Positions 27,687 to 36,500 of a stretch of DNA of 64,000 bases are shown here, piece after piece. This DNA is from Ephemeroptericola cinctiostellae. Lineage in GTDB: Bacteria > Pseudomonadota > Gammaproteobacteria > Burkholderiales > Burkholderiaceae. Numbering within the stretch: the first letter of the stretch is position 1; each line of letters opens with the position of its first letter. The position numbers and the translations under genes were made by a program. The notes under the pieces were generated by a model. That model saw only the letters and a list, made by a program, of their open reading frames with translations. It made no database searches and was not told where the DNA came from. The stretch covers positions 372,001 through 436,000 of the forward strand of contig NZ_CP031124.1 of assembly GCF_003339525.1 (NCBI RefSeq), given 5' to 3'.

Positions 27687-28472
27687 ATGGATTACATCAC
27701 CCCAGAACTCATGTTGCTTTTACCTCTGGCCTTTTCAGCTGGCCTGATTGACTCAGCCGTTGGTGGGGGCGGGCTCATACAAGTCCCTGGTTTATTCAGC
27801 ATTTTGCCCCAACAAACACCTGCAATGCTGCTAGGAACAAACAAACTATCCAGCATTTGTGGAACAGCCATCGCCACCCATCAATACAGCAAACGGATTC
27901 AATTGAACTGGCGCATGCTGTACGGCGCAATTCTCGCCACATTATTTTTCTCTGTTGCGGGTGCAAGTGCGGTAGCTCTGCTCCCCGTTCAATACCTGCG
28001 CCCGATTATGCTGGTGTTGCTGTTGATAATGGTGATCTATACGCTGCTTAAAAAAAACCTAGGGCAACATCCAGTTGATTTAAAACTTTCAGAAAAGCAG
28101 GAAAAAACACGCGGCTTAGCCCTAGGGGTAGGTATAGGCTTATACGATGGTTTTTTTGGGCCCGGAACAGGATCAATTCTTGCTTTTGCATTCGTCAAAT
28201 TATTCGGTCATGATTTTTTAAAAGCAACGGCACACTCAAAAGTTTTAAATCTGGCTGCCAATGTGGGGGCTTTGGGTTTATTTGGCTTACAGCACAATGT
28301 GCTGTGGGGCACGGGCATTTTAATGGGGCTCAGCAACATTGCGGGTGCACTGTGCGGCACACATGCCGTAGGAAAATATGGTGCACCGTTCATCCGAAAA
28401 GTATTTATATTTATTTTATCAGCAACAATCATAAAATTCACTTTCGACACCGTCAAACTGTTTTTAGCTTAA
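27687..28472 (+). CDS. TSUP family permease (TauE/SafE, YfcA-like)
   Basis: A 261-residue membrane protein with about eight hydrophobic segments and the family repeats GLIDSAVGGGGLIQVPGL and GLYDGFFGPGTGSI at the start of each half. The family exports sulfite, sulfoacetate or related anions; no substrate is evident here. It probably shares a transcript with the asparaginase and ends at a terminator before the parS sites. Confidence 0.88.
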   Translation: MDYITPELMLLLPLAFSAGLIDSAVGGGGLIQVPGLFSILPQQTPAMLLGTNKLSSICGTAIATHQYSKRIQLNWRMLYGAILATLFFSVAGASAVALLPVQYLRPIMLVLLLIMVIYTLLKKNLGQHPVDLKLSEKQEKTRGLALGVGIGLYDGFFGPGTGSILAFAFVKLFGHDFLKATAHSKVLNLAANVGALGLFGLQHNVLWGTGILMGLSNIAGALCGTHAVGKYGAPFIRKVFIFILSATIIKFTFDTVKLFLA

Positions 28473-28499
28473 AAAAGCCCCGAAAGGGGCTTTTGTTTT
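28473..28499 (+). terminator. Rho-independent terminator of the TSUP gene
   Basis: Stem AAAAGCCCC/GGGGCTTTT with GAAA loop, directly after the stop codon. Confidence 0.85.
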
Positions 28500-28507
28500 G
28501 TGACGTA

Positions 28508-28523
28508 TGTTTCACGTGAAACA
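28508..28523. promoter_or_regulatory. parS site 1
   Basis: Exact TGTTTCACGTGAAACA, the canonical chromosomal parS palindrome bound by ParB. The parAB genes lie 3 kb downstream. Confidence 0.97.
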
Positions 28524-28546
28524 TCAAAACACAACAAACATGCAAT

Positions 28547-28562
28547 TGTTTCACGTGAAACA
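28547..28562. promoter_or_regulatory. parS site 2
   Basis: Second exact TGTTTCACGTGAAACA, 39 bases from the first centre to centre. It lies about 35 bases upstream of a TATAAT (28597-28602), so ParB bound here could influence mnmG operon transcription. Confidence 0.97.
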
Positions 28563-28596
28563 ATCAAGTCAATGAATAGACACTGAATAGAGCGTG

Positions 28597-28602
28597 TATA
28601 AT
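28597..28602 (+). promoter_or_regulatory. Candidate -10 element for the mnmG-rsmG-parAB operon
   Basis: Perfect TATAAT preceded by GTG; no good -35 hexamer at 16-18 bases. It precedes the mnmG start by about 130 bases. Confidence 0.4.
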
Positions 28603-28729
28603 TTAAACATTCGGTAAAATTGATGAACGAAGTCAAACCTTCACCATTTACGCGCATCAATCTACCCCCTTGGGACACACGATCCTTCGATCAAAAAACA
28701 ACGACGCAACAGGCGTTTTGAATGAGATT

Positions 28730-30664
28730 ATGATTTACTCTAAACATTATGACGTCATCGTCATTGGCGGTGGCCACGCAGGAACAGAAGCGGCACTGGC
28801 GGCAGCCCGTTCAGGCAGCCAGACTTTATTACTTACACACAATATCGAAACACTCGGGCAAATGAGTTGCAATCCATCCATTGGTGGCATCGGCAAAGGT
28901 CATTTGGTCAAAGAGGTTGATGCCCTTGGTGGTGTCATGGCAAAAGCGGCCGATTTAAGTGGCATACAGTTTCGCATCCTTAACTCCAGCAAAGGCCCTG
29001 CTGTACGGGCAACGCGCGCCCAAGCGGATCGTTTGCTGTACAAACAAGCGGTAAGATACACCTTAGAAAACCAAGTGAATTTGGATTTGTTTCAACAAGC
29101 CGTGGATGATTTGATTGTTGAAGCAGACAAAGTGACCGGTGTTGTCACTGAAATGGGCATTCAGTTTAATTCAACATGTGTTGTACTGACGGCAGGCACA
29201 TTTTTAGGTGGGAAAATTCATGTTGGCCTGAACAACACCATTGGCGGGCGAGCGGGTGATCCCGCCTCATTGCGGCTGTCTGACCGACTGAAAGAGCTGA
29301 ATCTGGGGCAAGGTCGACTGAAAACAGGAACGCCGCCCCGCATTGATGGACGCACCATTGACTACAGCCGTATCACCGAACAACCAGGCGATCTCGATCC
29401 TGTCCCTGTATTTTCATTTATGGGGCGCGCCGAACAACACCCTCGCCAAGTGCCATGCTGGATCACGCACACCAATGCACGAACACACGACATCATCCGC
29501 AACGGGTTGTCGCGTTCGCCAATGTACACGGGCGTCATTGAAGGAATCGGCCCTCGTTATTGTCCATCCATCGAGGACAAGATCCATCGCTTTGCCGATA
29601 AAGACCAGCATCAAATCTTTCTTGAGCCTGAAGGCTTAACAACACACGAGTTTTACCCCAACGGTATTTCCACCAGCCTGCCTTTTGATGTGCAAATCGA
29701 CCTGGTTCGCTCTATGGTTGGGCTCGAAAATGCACACATATTGCGCCCAGGTTATGCCATCGAATACGATTACTTCGATCCACGCGGATTGAAAGCCACT
29801 TTTGAAACCAAGGCCATTGAAAATCTTTATTTTGCAGGGCAAATCAATGGCACCACAGGTTACGAAGAAGCCGCCGCCCAAGGTTTACTGGCAGGGGTAA
29901 ACGCCAGCCGCCGCGCGCACAACAAAGATGAATGGCGCCCAACGCGCCACGACGCCTATCTTGGCGTTTTGGTCGACGATCTGATCACAAAAGGGGTGTC
30001 CGAACCTTACCGCATGTTCACCAGCCGTGCCGAGTACCGACTCAGCTTACGCGAAGACAATGCAGATGCTCGACTCACCCCCATTGGTCGTGAGCTGGGC
30101 TTGGTGGGTGATGCACAATGGGCTTATTTTGAGAAAAAAATAGAAGCCGTTTCCCGCGAGCAAGAACGCTTGAAATCAACATGGGTCAATCCAACCATTT
30201 TCTCAAGCGAATCAGCAACGGCACTGCTCGGCAAAGCCATTGAGCGTGAATACAACCTATCCGACTTGCTTCGCCGCCCCGAAGTCACCTACGATCAACT
30301 GGTTAAAGCCGATGAAGGCCGCTTTGCACCAACCGAAGCACTGAGTGACGACCCCGTAGACAATGCCATTTTTGCGGAGCAAGTGGAAATCAGCATCAAA
30401 TATGCGGGCTATATTGAACGGCAAAAAGAAGAAATCAACAAGCATGCGAACCATGAAACCACACGCATACCGATGGATTTGGATTACATGGACGTCAAAG
30501 GCTTGTCAATCGAGGTTAAACAAAAACTCGCTAAAGCAGCCCCTGAAACTGTGGGTCAGGCAGCACGCATGTCCGGCATCACACCCGCAGCCATTTCCCT
30601 GCTTCTGGTTCACATCAAACGCACCAATCAGGCCACCGCAAAAAAAATGGAGCAGGGCGTATGA
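28730..30664 (+). CDS. mnmG: tRNA uridine-5-carboxymethylaminomethyl modification enzyme MnmG (GidA)
   Basis: A 644-residue FAD protein. Near the N-terminus is the dinucleotide motif [14 protein letters not shown], followed by [17 protein letters not shown] and later the MnmG signatures TGTPPRI and [16 protein letters not shown]. With MnmE it modifies wobble uridine 34 in tRNAs. Start chosen at the ATG giving [14 protein letters not shown], as in homologues; the open frame begins earlier. It overlaps rsmG by 4 bases. Confidence 0.97.
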   Translation: MIYSKHYDVIVIGGGHAGTEAALAAARSGSQTLLLTHNIETLGQMSCNPSIGGIGKGHLVKEVDALGGVMAKAADLSGIQFRILNSSKGPAVRATRAQADRLLYKQAVRYTLENQVNLDLFQQAVDDLIVEADKVTGVVTEMGIQFNSTCVVLTAGTFLGGKIHVGLNNTIGGRAGDPASLRLSDRLKELNLGQGRLKTGTPPRIDGRTIDYSRITEQPGDLDPVPVFSFMGRAEQHPRQVPCWITHTNARTHDIIRNGLSRSPMYTGVIEGIGPRYCPSIEDKIHRFADKDQHQIFLEPEGLTTHEFYPNGISTSLPFDVQIDLVRSMVGLENAHILRPGYAIEYDYFDPRGLKATFETKAIENLYFAGQINGTTGYEEAAAQGLLAGVNASRRAHNKDEWRPTRHDAYLGVLVDDLITKGVSEPYRMFTSRAEYRLSLREDNADARLTPIGRELGLVGDAQWAYFEKKIEAVSREQERLKSTWVNPTIFSSESATALLGKAIEREYNLSDLLRRPEVTYDQLVKADEGRFAPTEALSDDPVDNAIFAEQVEISIKYAGYIERQKEEINKHANHETTRIPMDLDYMDVKGLSIEVKQKLAKAAPETVGQAARMSGITPAAISLLLVHIKRTNQATAKKMEQGV

Positions 30665-31371
30665 GTCGACTGACTGTTTTTAACCCAAAGGCCGCGCACA
30701 CCAAACTCAATGCAGGTTTGGCCGAGACCTCCATCCGCATTTCAGAAATACAAGGTGAACAACTGATTGCTTATCTGGGTTTGATGGCCAAATGGAACCA
30801 TGTCTACAACCTGTCCGCCATTCGCGACACCGATAAAATGATCAGCCACCACCTATTGGACTCACTGGTCATTCTACCCATTTTAGAACAGTGGTTACAC
30901 GCCTCAAACCCAGATCTAAACAATCCAAGTATACTCGACGTGGGCACGGGTGGCGGTCTACCGGGCGTGGTTCTGGCCATCATGCACCCAGAGTGGAACA
31001 TCACTTTGATTGATCCCGTTCACAAAAAGACAGCCTTTTTACAGCAGATAAAAGGACAGTTAGCGCTCACAAACCTATCTGTCATTACAGGCAAAGTGGA
31101 GGATTTACCCACCGCTCAACGCTACGATGTCGTCACCAGCCGCGCCTTTGCCAGTGTGATTGATTTCGTCACATGGTCAGAGAATGTATTGGCTGATCAC
31201 GGCTTTTTCGCCGCCATGAAAGGCGTCTTTCCCATCGAGGAGATGGACGAACTGAATGCCGCATTCTCAGGAAAATGGCAGACCACATCGGTTGAGCTGC
31301 ACGTCCCACAACTTGATGCTCAACGCCACCTCATCCAACTCAAACGCACCTCATTTCAAAACCAAGGGTAA
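30661..31371 (+). CDS. rsmG: 16S rRNA (guanine-N7) methyltransferase RsmG (GidB)
   Basis: A 236-residue SAM methyltransferase that modifies G527 of 16S r[19 protein letters not shown] and the SAM motif [12 protein letters not shown] are visible, with the later VTSRAFAS block. It starts within the mnmG stop (ATGA) and is followed 3 bases later by parA, so it is cotranscribed in the classical gid-par operon. Confidence 0.96.
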   Translation: MSRLTVFNPKAAHTKLNAGLAETSIRISEIQGEQLIAYLGLMAKWNHVYNLSAIRDTDKMISHHLLDSLVILPILEQWLHASNPDLNNPSILDVGTGGGLPGVVLAIMHPEWNITLIDPVHKKTAFLQQIKGQLALTNLSVITGKVEDLPTAQRYDVVTSRAFASVIDFVTWSENVLADHGFFAAMKGVFPIEEMDELNAAFSGKWQTTSVELHVPQLDAQRHLIQLKRTSFQNQG

Positions 31372-31374
31372 GAC

Positions 31375-32139
31375 ATGACCAAATTTTTTTGCATCGCCAA
31401 CCAAAAGGGTGGTGTGGGTAAAACCACCACCACCATCAACCTCGCAGCCGCATTGGCCAAATTGGGTCAACGCGTATTGCTCGTTGACCTCGATCCACAA
31501 GGCAATGCCACGATGGGCAGCGGCGTCGATAAGCACAGCCTGCCATCAACGGTTTACCATGTCCTCCTCGGGCTGAAACCCATCAAAGCCGCCATCATCC
31601 AACCGCCCGAAGTCGGCTATTCTTTGCTCGCCGCCAACCGTGACCTCGCAGGCGCAGAGATTGAAATGGTTGATCTGGAACGACGCGAATACCGTTTAAA
31701 AGATGCATTGAAAGAAATACAGGACAGCTATGACTACATTTTGATCGATTGCCCGCCATCGTTGTCCATGCTCACGCTCAACGGCCTGTGCAGCGCGCAA
31801 GGCGTCATCATTCCCATGCAATGCGAATACTTCGCACTGGAAGGCTTGACGGATTTGGTCAACACCATTCGCAGCCTGCACGCCCATTTGAACCCAGAAC
31901 TGGAAATCATCAGCATATTGCGCGTGATGTTTGACATGCGCATCACATTGCAACAGCAAGTGGCCGAGCAACTCAAAGCACATTTTGGCGACAAGGTATT
32001 CAACAGCGTCATTCCACGCAACGTACGACTCGCAGAAGCCCCCAGTTATGGCCTGCCAGGGGTCGTCTATGACCCATCATCGCGAGGCGCAAAAGCCTAC
32101 CTGGCGTTCGCGCAAGAGCTGCTGTCTAGAAACTTTTAA
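31375..32139 (+). CDS. parA: Chromosome partitioning ATPase ParA (Soj)
   Basis: A 254-residue deviant-Walker ATPase: QKGGVGKTTTTINLA near the N-terminus, VDLDPQGNATMGSG, and LIDCPPSL for Walker B. It moves ParB-parS complexes of the origin region. It has no N-terminal HTH extension, as in chromosomal Soj-type proteins. Directly followed by parB. Confidence 0.97.
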   Translation: MTKFFCIANQKGGVGKTTTTINLAAALAKLGQRVLLVDLDPQGNATMGSGVDKHSLPSTVYHVLLGLKPIKAAIIQPPEVGYSLLAANRDLAGAEIEMVDLERREYRLKDALKEIQDSYDYILIDCPPSLSMLTLNGLCSAQGVIIPMQCEYFALEGLTDLVNTIRSLHAHLNPELEIISILRVMFDMRITLQQQVAEQLKAHFGDKVFNSVIPRNVRLAEAPSYGLPGVVYDPSSRGAKAYLAFAQELLSRNF

Positions 32140-32154
32140 GAAAAAGGGTAACGC

Positions 32155-33048
32155 ATGGCCACCAAACAGAAAAAAGGCTTGGGTCGCGGGCTGGAATCAC
32201 TTCTCGGCTTATCGGACAACATGAACCAGCACGCGCACGATGTCGAAGACAACCCCGCAGGAAAGCTGCAAATGCTGGCGCGCGATGTCATCCAAGCAGG
32301 CAAATACCAGCCACGCACCCACATGGATGAAACCGCGCTCGCAGAGCTCGCCTCCAGCATCGCCACCAATGGCTTGATGCAACCCATCACGGTGCGTCCG
32401 ATTGGGCCCGAGCGTTATGAAATCATCGCTGGCGAACGCCGTTATCGCGCGGCAGGGATCGCGGGCTTGAGTGAAGTCCCCGTACTGATTATTGAGGTTG
32501 ATGACAAGACAGCCCTGTCATTGTCATTGATTGAAAACATTCAACGAGAAGACTTGAACCCCCTCGAAGAAGCACAAGGCCTACAACGCCTCATCAGTGA
32601 ATTTCACTACACCCACGACAGCTGTGCCTCAGCCATCGGCCGATCGCGCAGTGCAGTGTCCAACTTACTGCGCCTGCTGAACCTAGCACCTGCGGTGCAA
32701 ACGATGTTGCTAGCAGGTGACATTGACATGGGGCATGCGCGCGCTTTACTGAGTTTAGACTCCGCTCAACAAGTCATGCTGGCTCAAGAAATCAATGCCC
32801 GTCGCCTGTCTGTGCGCGACACTGAAAAACGCGTACAAGCCATTTTAAAAGGCGAGGAAAACTCACCCAAGGACAAGATGCGCATCGTTTCAGGCGACAT
32901 CATCCGCCTTGAACAACAGCTGTCCGATGCGCTGGGTGCAGCCGTATCACTCAAAATGGGCAAAAAAAATCAAGGCAAAATGGTGATTGAGTTTGGCAAT
33001 TTGGATGTCCTCGAAGGCATCATGTCAAAATTTCAGCCCGCACAATAA
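32155..33048 (+). CDS. parB: Chromosome partitioning protein ParB (Spo0J)
   Basis: A 297-residue CTP-dependent clamp. The N-terminus has KKGLGRGLESLLG, then the CTP-binding ParB/Srx domain with GERRYRAAGIAG and the ENIQREDLNPLEEA block, a central helix-turn-helix (SAIGRSRSAVSNLLRLL) that recognises parS, and a C-terminal dimerisation domain. Three parS sites occur upstream at 27269, 28508 and 28547. Confidence 0.97.
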   Translation: MATKQKKGLGRGLESLLGLSDNMNQHAHDVEDNPAGKLQMLARDVIQAGKYQPRTHMDETALAELASSIATNGLMQPITVRPIGPERYEIIAGERRYRAAGIAGLSEVPVLIIEVDDKTALSLSLIENIQREDLNPLEEAQGLQRLISEFHYTHDSCASAIGRSRSAVSNLLRLLNLAPAVQTMLLAGDIDMGHARALLSLDSAQQVMLAQEINARRLSVRDTEKRVQAILKGEENSPKDKMRIVSGDIIRLEQQLSDALGAAVSLKMGKKNQGKMVIEFGNLDVLEGIMSKFQPAQ

Positions 33049-33063
33049 AACAAGGTTTTTTGG

Positions 33064-33144
33064 ATGAGCCTGTCAAGTAATGACGAAAAACGTCGTAAAA
33101 AACAGACTCAACTTCCGATAAAACAAACCACAATAAGAAAGTAA
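33064..33144 (+). CDS. Possible 26-residue basic peptide after parB
   Basis: A short frame begins ATGAGCCTG and encodes a Lys/Arg/Gln-rich peptide (MSLSSNDEKRRKKQTQL at its start). AAGG lies about 8 bases upstream. In many Betaproteobacteria the next gene after parB is atpI of the ATP synthase operon, so this could be a truncated remnant of a small gene, a genuine short peptide, or chance. Confidence 0.25.
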   Translation: MSLSSNDEKRRKKQTQLPIKQTTIRK

Positions 33145-33196
33145 GTACACACAAACATATCTAGGCTTAAAAAATAAATTGCTTTAAAAGCCCGAA

Positions 33197-33496
33197 TTAA
33201 AACGCTTGAATCTGTGAATGCACGCCATCCATAAACTCAGCCATCGCCACATCCTTGATCGTCAATCCACCCACATCGACCGTGGTTAAAATCACATGCA
33301 CAGTGTTCCATGCATTGCGCCAATCTGGATGATGATTCACCTGCTCGGCATACAATGCAACACGCGTCATGAATCCAAATGCTTGGTTAAAATTTTTAAA
33401 AACAAATGTTTTATGGATCATCGAAAACAACACGTCATGATCCCAACCACTCAAGCACTCAACTGAGTTTTTCAGCTCATCGCTCACATCAACCAT
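33197..33496 (-). CDS. phhB: Pterin-4a-carbinolamine dehydratase
   Basis: A 99-residue protein with the PCD/DCoH fold: FVFKNFNQAFGFM, the active-site NHHPDWRNAWNTV and VGGLTIKDVAMAEFMD. It recycles the pterin cofactor of phenylalanine hydroxylase. The second of two ATGs (33496) is best spaced from AAGGAG. The maiA homologue immediately upstream supports a role in phenylalanine/tyrosine catabolism, although the hydroxylase gene is not in the window. Confidence 0.88.
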   Translation of the reverse strand: MVDVSDELKNSVECLSGWDHDVLFSMIHKTFVFKNFNQAFGFMTRVALYAEQVNHHPDWRNAWNTVHVILTTVDVGGLTIKDVAMAEFMDGVHSQIQAF

Positions 33497-33554
33497 CATC
33501 CACTCCTTCTCTTGGTAAATGTCACACCTGATCCACAAACCATTGGAACGGGAT

Positions 33555-34202
33555 TTACAATCCCTCCCGTAAGTTAAAATTATGCTCTGGTGAGGCATTT
33601 AAAAAAGCATATTGGTTCAAACAATTGTTGGATATTTCCATGATCGTCGGATAACTGGTCATGTCACAGTGAAACCGAAGTGCATTATAAACCTGCGGTA
33701 CAAGACAAACATCAGCCAACGTCACTGCATCACCGTAGCAATATTCGCCACGGGTCTGCTGCAATTGCAGCTCCAAAGCATCAAATCCAGCAATCACCCA
33801 ATGGTGATACCACGTGATTTTTTTGGCTGCGCTTAAGCCAAGGTTTTGCTCCAAATAACGCAATACGCGCAGGTTGTTCAGTGGGTGAATGTCGCATGCA
33901 ATGGTTTGCGCCAAAGCACGTACACGCGCACGACCCACCGCATCCCACGGCAAAATAGATGGCAAAGGATAAGTTTCATCAAGGTACTCACAAATGGCCA
34001 ATGATTGTGTCAACATCACCCCGTCGTCTTCAACCAAAGTGGGCACCAAACCTTGGGCATTGTATCGGGTATAACGTGTCGATTGGTGCACATTGTCCAA
34101 CAAAGACACATTGATGGACTCGTATGACAAGCCTTTCAATTGCAATACAATGCGTACGCGATAGGCTGCAGACGATCTAAAATAATCATAAAGCTGTCTC
34201 AT
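33555..34202 (-). CDS. maiA: Maleylacetoacetate isomerase (zeta-class glutathione S-transferase)
   Basis: A 215-residue GST. The N-terminal thioredoxin-like domain carries the zeta-class active-site motif YFRSSAAYRVRIVLQLKG and GLVPTLVEDDGVMLTQSLAICEYL; the helical C-terminal domain has GDAVTLADVCLVPQVYNA. It isomerises maleylacetoacetate to fumarylacetoacetate in tyrosine breakdown. The next gene on the strand is phhB, 58 bases on. Confidence 0.9.
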   Translation of the reverse strand: MRQLYDYFRSSAAYRVRIVLQLKGLSYESINVSLLDNVHQSTRYTRYNAQGLVPTLVEDDGVMLTQSLAICEYLDETYPLPSILPWDAVGRARVRALAQTIACDIHPLNNLRVLRYLEQNLGLSAAKKITWYHHWVIAGFDALELQLQQTRGEYCYGDAVTLADVCLVPQVYNALRFHCDMTSYPTIMEISNNCLNQYAFLNASPEHNFNLREGL

Positions 34203-34528
34203 GTCAGCACCTCACCATTTTTGGTTATTTTTTAATTATCCTCATTTATTTTACACCCAAAAAACAGCTAACATCATGAATTTATTTGGTTTTTTCAAAA
34301 ACAGCCCTGTACAAATATTTACTTTTCTCATAAAAAACCCATAAAAATTTATAAATTAATCTTCTTCTTGATGATTTTTAACAACTTAAGTGGGTAAAGG
34401 TGAAGAAATATAAATCAAGTAAACGAACCAATGAGGACTTGGAATTCAGGTCAATGCATTAGAATGAAGCCCCGCGAGCCACACACATCGCCCGTAAACA
34501 TAAACCATAAACCGCACTCTCAACACCC
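34203..34528. other. AT-rich divergent intergenic region
   Basis: No gene, repeat or clear promoter seen. It separates the minus-strand maiA from the plus-strand exonuclease gene. Confidence 0.5.
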
Positions 34529-35137
34529 ATGGCAAAATCAGAAATTTACTTCGTCACCGACATTGAAACCGACGGCCCCATACCAGGCCCACACTCCATG
34601 CTGTCTTTCGCCAGTGCTGCGTACACCGCAGAAGGACATCTCGTTGACACGTTCAGCGTCAACCTTGACACACTTGAAGGCGCCAGCGGCCATGCATTTA
34701 CAATGAAGTTTTGGGCAACCGAACCTGAAGCATGGGCTGCATGCCGCAGCGACACCATTGCACCCGAACACGCCATGAAAAATTATGTGAAATGGATTCG
34801 AACCGTATGTAAAAATACCAGCAGTCCTGTGTTTGTTGGCTACCCAGCGGGCTTTGATTTTACTTTTATCTTTTGGTATTTGATGAGGTTCACGGGTGAA
34901 TCACCATTTTCATGGTCGGCATTGGACATGAAAACATTGGCCATGGCCCTCACAGGGCTGGATTATAAACAAGCCATCAAACCCCGCTTGCCCAAAACAT
35001 GGTTGCCCGAAGAACTGCCACACACCCACATTGCCTTGGATGACGCATTGGAACAAGGTCATATTTTTTGTCAAATGTTGAACGCATGGCGAACACTGCA
35101 CAGCGCATCCGAAGACATGCAGCTGCCCATGCGCTGA
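34529..35137 (+). CDS. DEDD-family 3'-5' exonuclease-like protein
   Basis: A 202-residue RNase H-fold protein with the first metal motif VTDIETDG (residues 9-16) and a probable HxAxxD third motif in HTHIALDDALEQG. The middle Asp could be in GYPAGFDFTF. The layout matches DnaQ-like exonucleases and small 3'-5' exoribonucleases acting on DNA or RNA ends; I cannot say which. No neighbour suggests a pathway. Confidence 0.7.
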   Translation: MAKSEIYFVTDIETDGPIPGPHSMLSFASAAYTAEGHLVDTFSVNLDTLEGASGHAFTMKFWATEPEAWAACRSDTIAPEHAMKNYVKWIRTVCKNTSSPVFVGYPAGFDFTFIFWYLMRFTGESPFSWSALDMKTLAMALTGLDYKQAIKPRLPKTWLPEELPHTHIALDDALEQGHIFCQMLNAWRTLHSASEDMQLPMR

Positions 35138-35197
35138 ACACATTAAACATCATCGGCCCTCGCACCAGCCCATCAACGCCTCATACAAGGAGCACCC

Positions 35198-36268
35198 ATG
35201 CGCTTACACAAAAAATTCATGCCTGTCATTGCATGCGCCTTCTGGCTGAACAACGTCAATGCCCAGACGAGCAATGAACACCCCTATCACATACAACGTC
35301 ACACCGATGGCGACAATGTGATGCCCCTCGTATCCTCAAGCAACACTCAAGCAGATAAACGCATCAACGATTACCTGTTCATTGATGCCCTCAGCCAACT
35401 CGCCACTCAACCGCAAGCAAAAAAAACCGTCACCCCCATGCCCGCCAGCACAACCTATGGCTACAACGTGGTGCGCAACGACCGCAAAGTATTGGCACTG
35501 AATCTGCATATGGGATATTGCGGAGCCTACTGCGAAGAAAGCAATGCCAGCTATCATTTTGATGCACAAACGGGACATCACATTGGTTTAACGGATGTAT
35601 TCACAAACCAAGGCATCGCTCAACTGGATGCAAAGATCAACCAATTGAACATCGCTCGCATAGAACGCACCGTGAAACACTTGAAAAGCATCAAACGTGA
35701 TGACACCACAGAAGCGCAATTGGAGTTATACACCGACTGCTTGAACTCAAAAAAAGAACGCGCCAAAGAACCATTTAACACCTTCTACAGCACTTTTCAA
35801 ATAAACAACCGCACAGTGACCTTCACCAGTGATCGATGCAGCAACCACGCCATGCGCGCCCTGGATGACATCGGTGATTTTGACAACAGCCTGTCATTGA
35901 CTCAACTCACCCCTTACCTCACAACGTATGGCAAAGCCTTGTTCAGCCAGACCGCCAGCGATACTTTTCATCCCAGCGCATTCGGTCAAATCCTATACGG
36001 CACGCTCGGCAACGCACGCATCACCATGCTGCTCGAACCACCGCAAAGCCCCAATGATGCCAACGAAAGCAGTGTCTCAGGCCAATACTTTTACAACCAA
36101 TACAAAACCAGCATTGAGTTATATGGCTCACTCAAAGGCAATACGATCACCCTGACCGAAAACGACGAACGCACACCCAAGACCATCACATTAACCATCA
36201 GTGACGCCTCTTTAAATGGATTTTGGCAAGGGGAGGGCAAATCACATCCAATCAGCGTTAAACCATAA
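35198..36268 (+). CDS. Secreted hypothetical protein, possible DUF3298-like
   Basis: A 356-residue protein with a signal peptide (MRLHKKFMPVIACAFWLNNVNA) and AAGGAG at good spacing before the ATG. The central part has LALNLHMGYCGAYCEESNASYHFDAQ followed by HIGLTDVF, resembling the DUF3298/RsiV-like periplasmic fold. There are four Cys, which may form disulfides. The C-terminal 100 residues form a second beta-rich region (GSLKGNTITLTEND, LNGFWQGEGKSHPI). Function unknown. Confidence 0.65.
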   Translation: MRLHKKFMPVIACAFWLNNVNAQTSNEHPYHIQRHTDGDNVMPLVSSSNTQADKRINDYLFIDALSQLATQPQAKKTVTPMPASTTYGYNVVRNDRKVLALNLHMGYCGAYCEESNASYHFDAQTGHHIGLTDVFTNQGIAQLDAKINQLNIARIERTVKHLKSIKRDDTTEAQLELYTDCLNSKKERAKEPFNTFYSTFQINNRTVTFTSDRCSNHAMRALDDIGDFDNSLSLTQLTPYLTTYGKALFSQTASDTFHPSAFGQILYGTLGNARITMLLEPPQSPNDANESSVSGQYFYNQYKTSIELYGSLKGNTITLTENDERTPKTITLTISDASLNGFWQGEGKSHPISVKP

Positions 36269-36412
36269 ACTGCAAATAATCGCAAAGCAAACCCCGCCTT
36301 GCGATTGCTTGAATTGGACGGTTTTGAATGGAAAACTCCCATAAAACCCAAATGGCATATCAGCCAGGATTTGGCGACAAGCACAAACCCAACCCACCAT
36401 ATCCAATGGGCG

Positions 36413-36446
36413 TAAAAAAACGGCGATAAAGCATCGCCGTTTTTTG
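36413..36446. terminator. Bidirectional Rho-independent terminator
   Basis: Stem AAAACGGCGAT/ATCGCCGTTTT with a 5-base loop and A/T runs on both sides. It sits between the convergent secreted protein gene and yidC and can serve both. Confidence 0.85.
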
Positions 36447-36500
36447 ATTCAACATGTGATGATCAAACATCACACCAACCACTGTTTTTTGAATGTTGCA

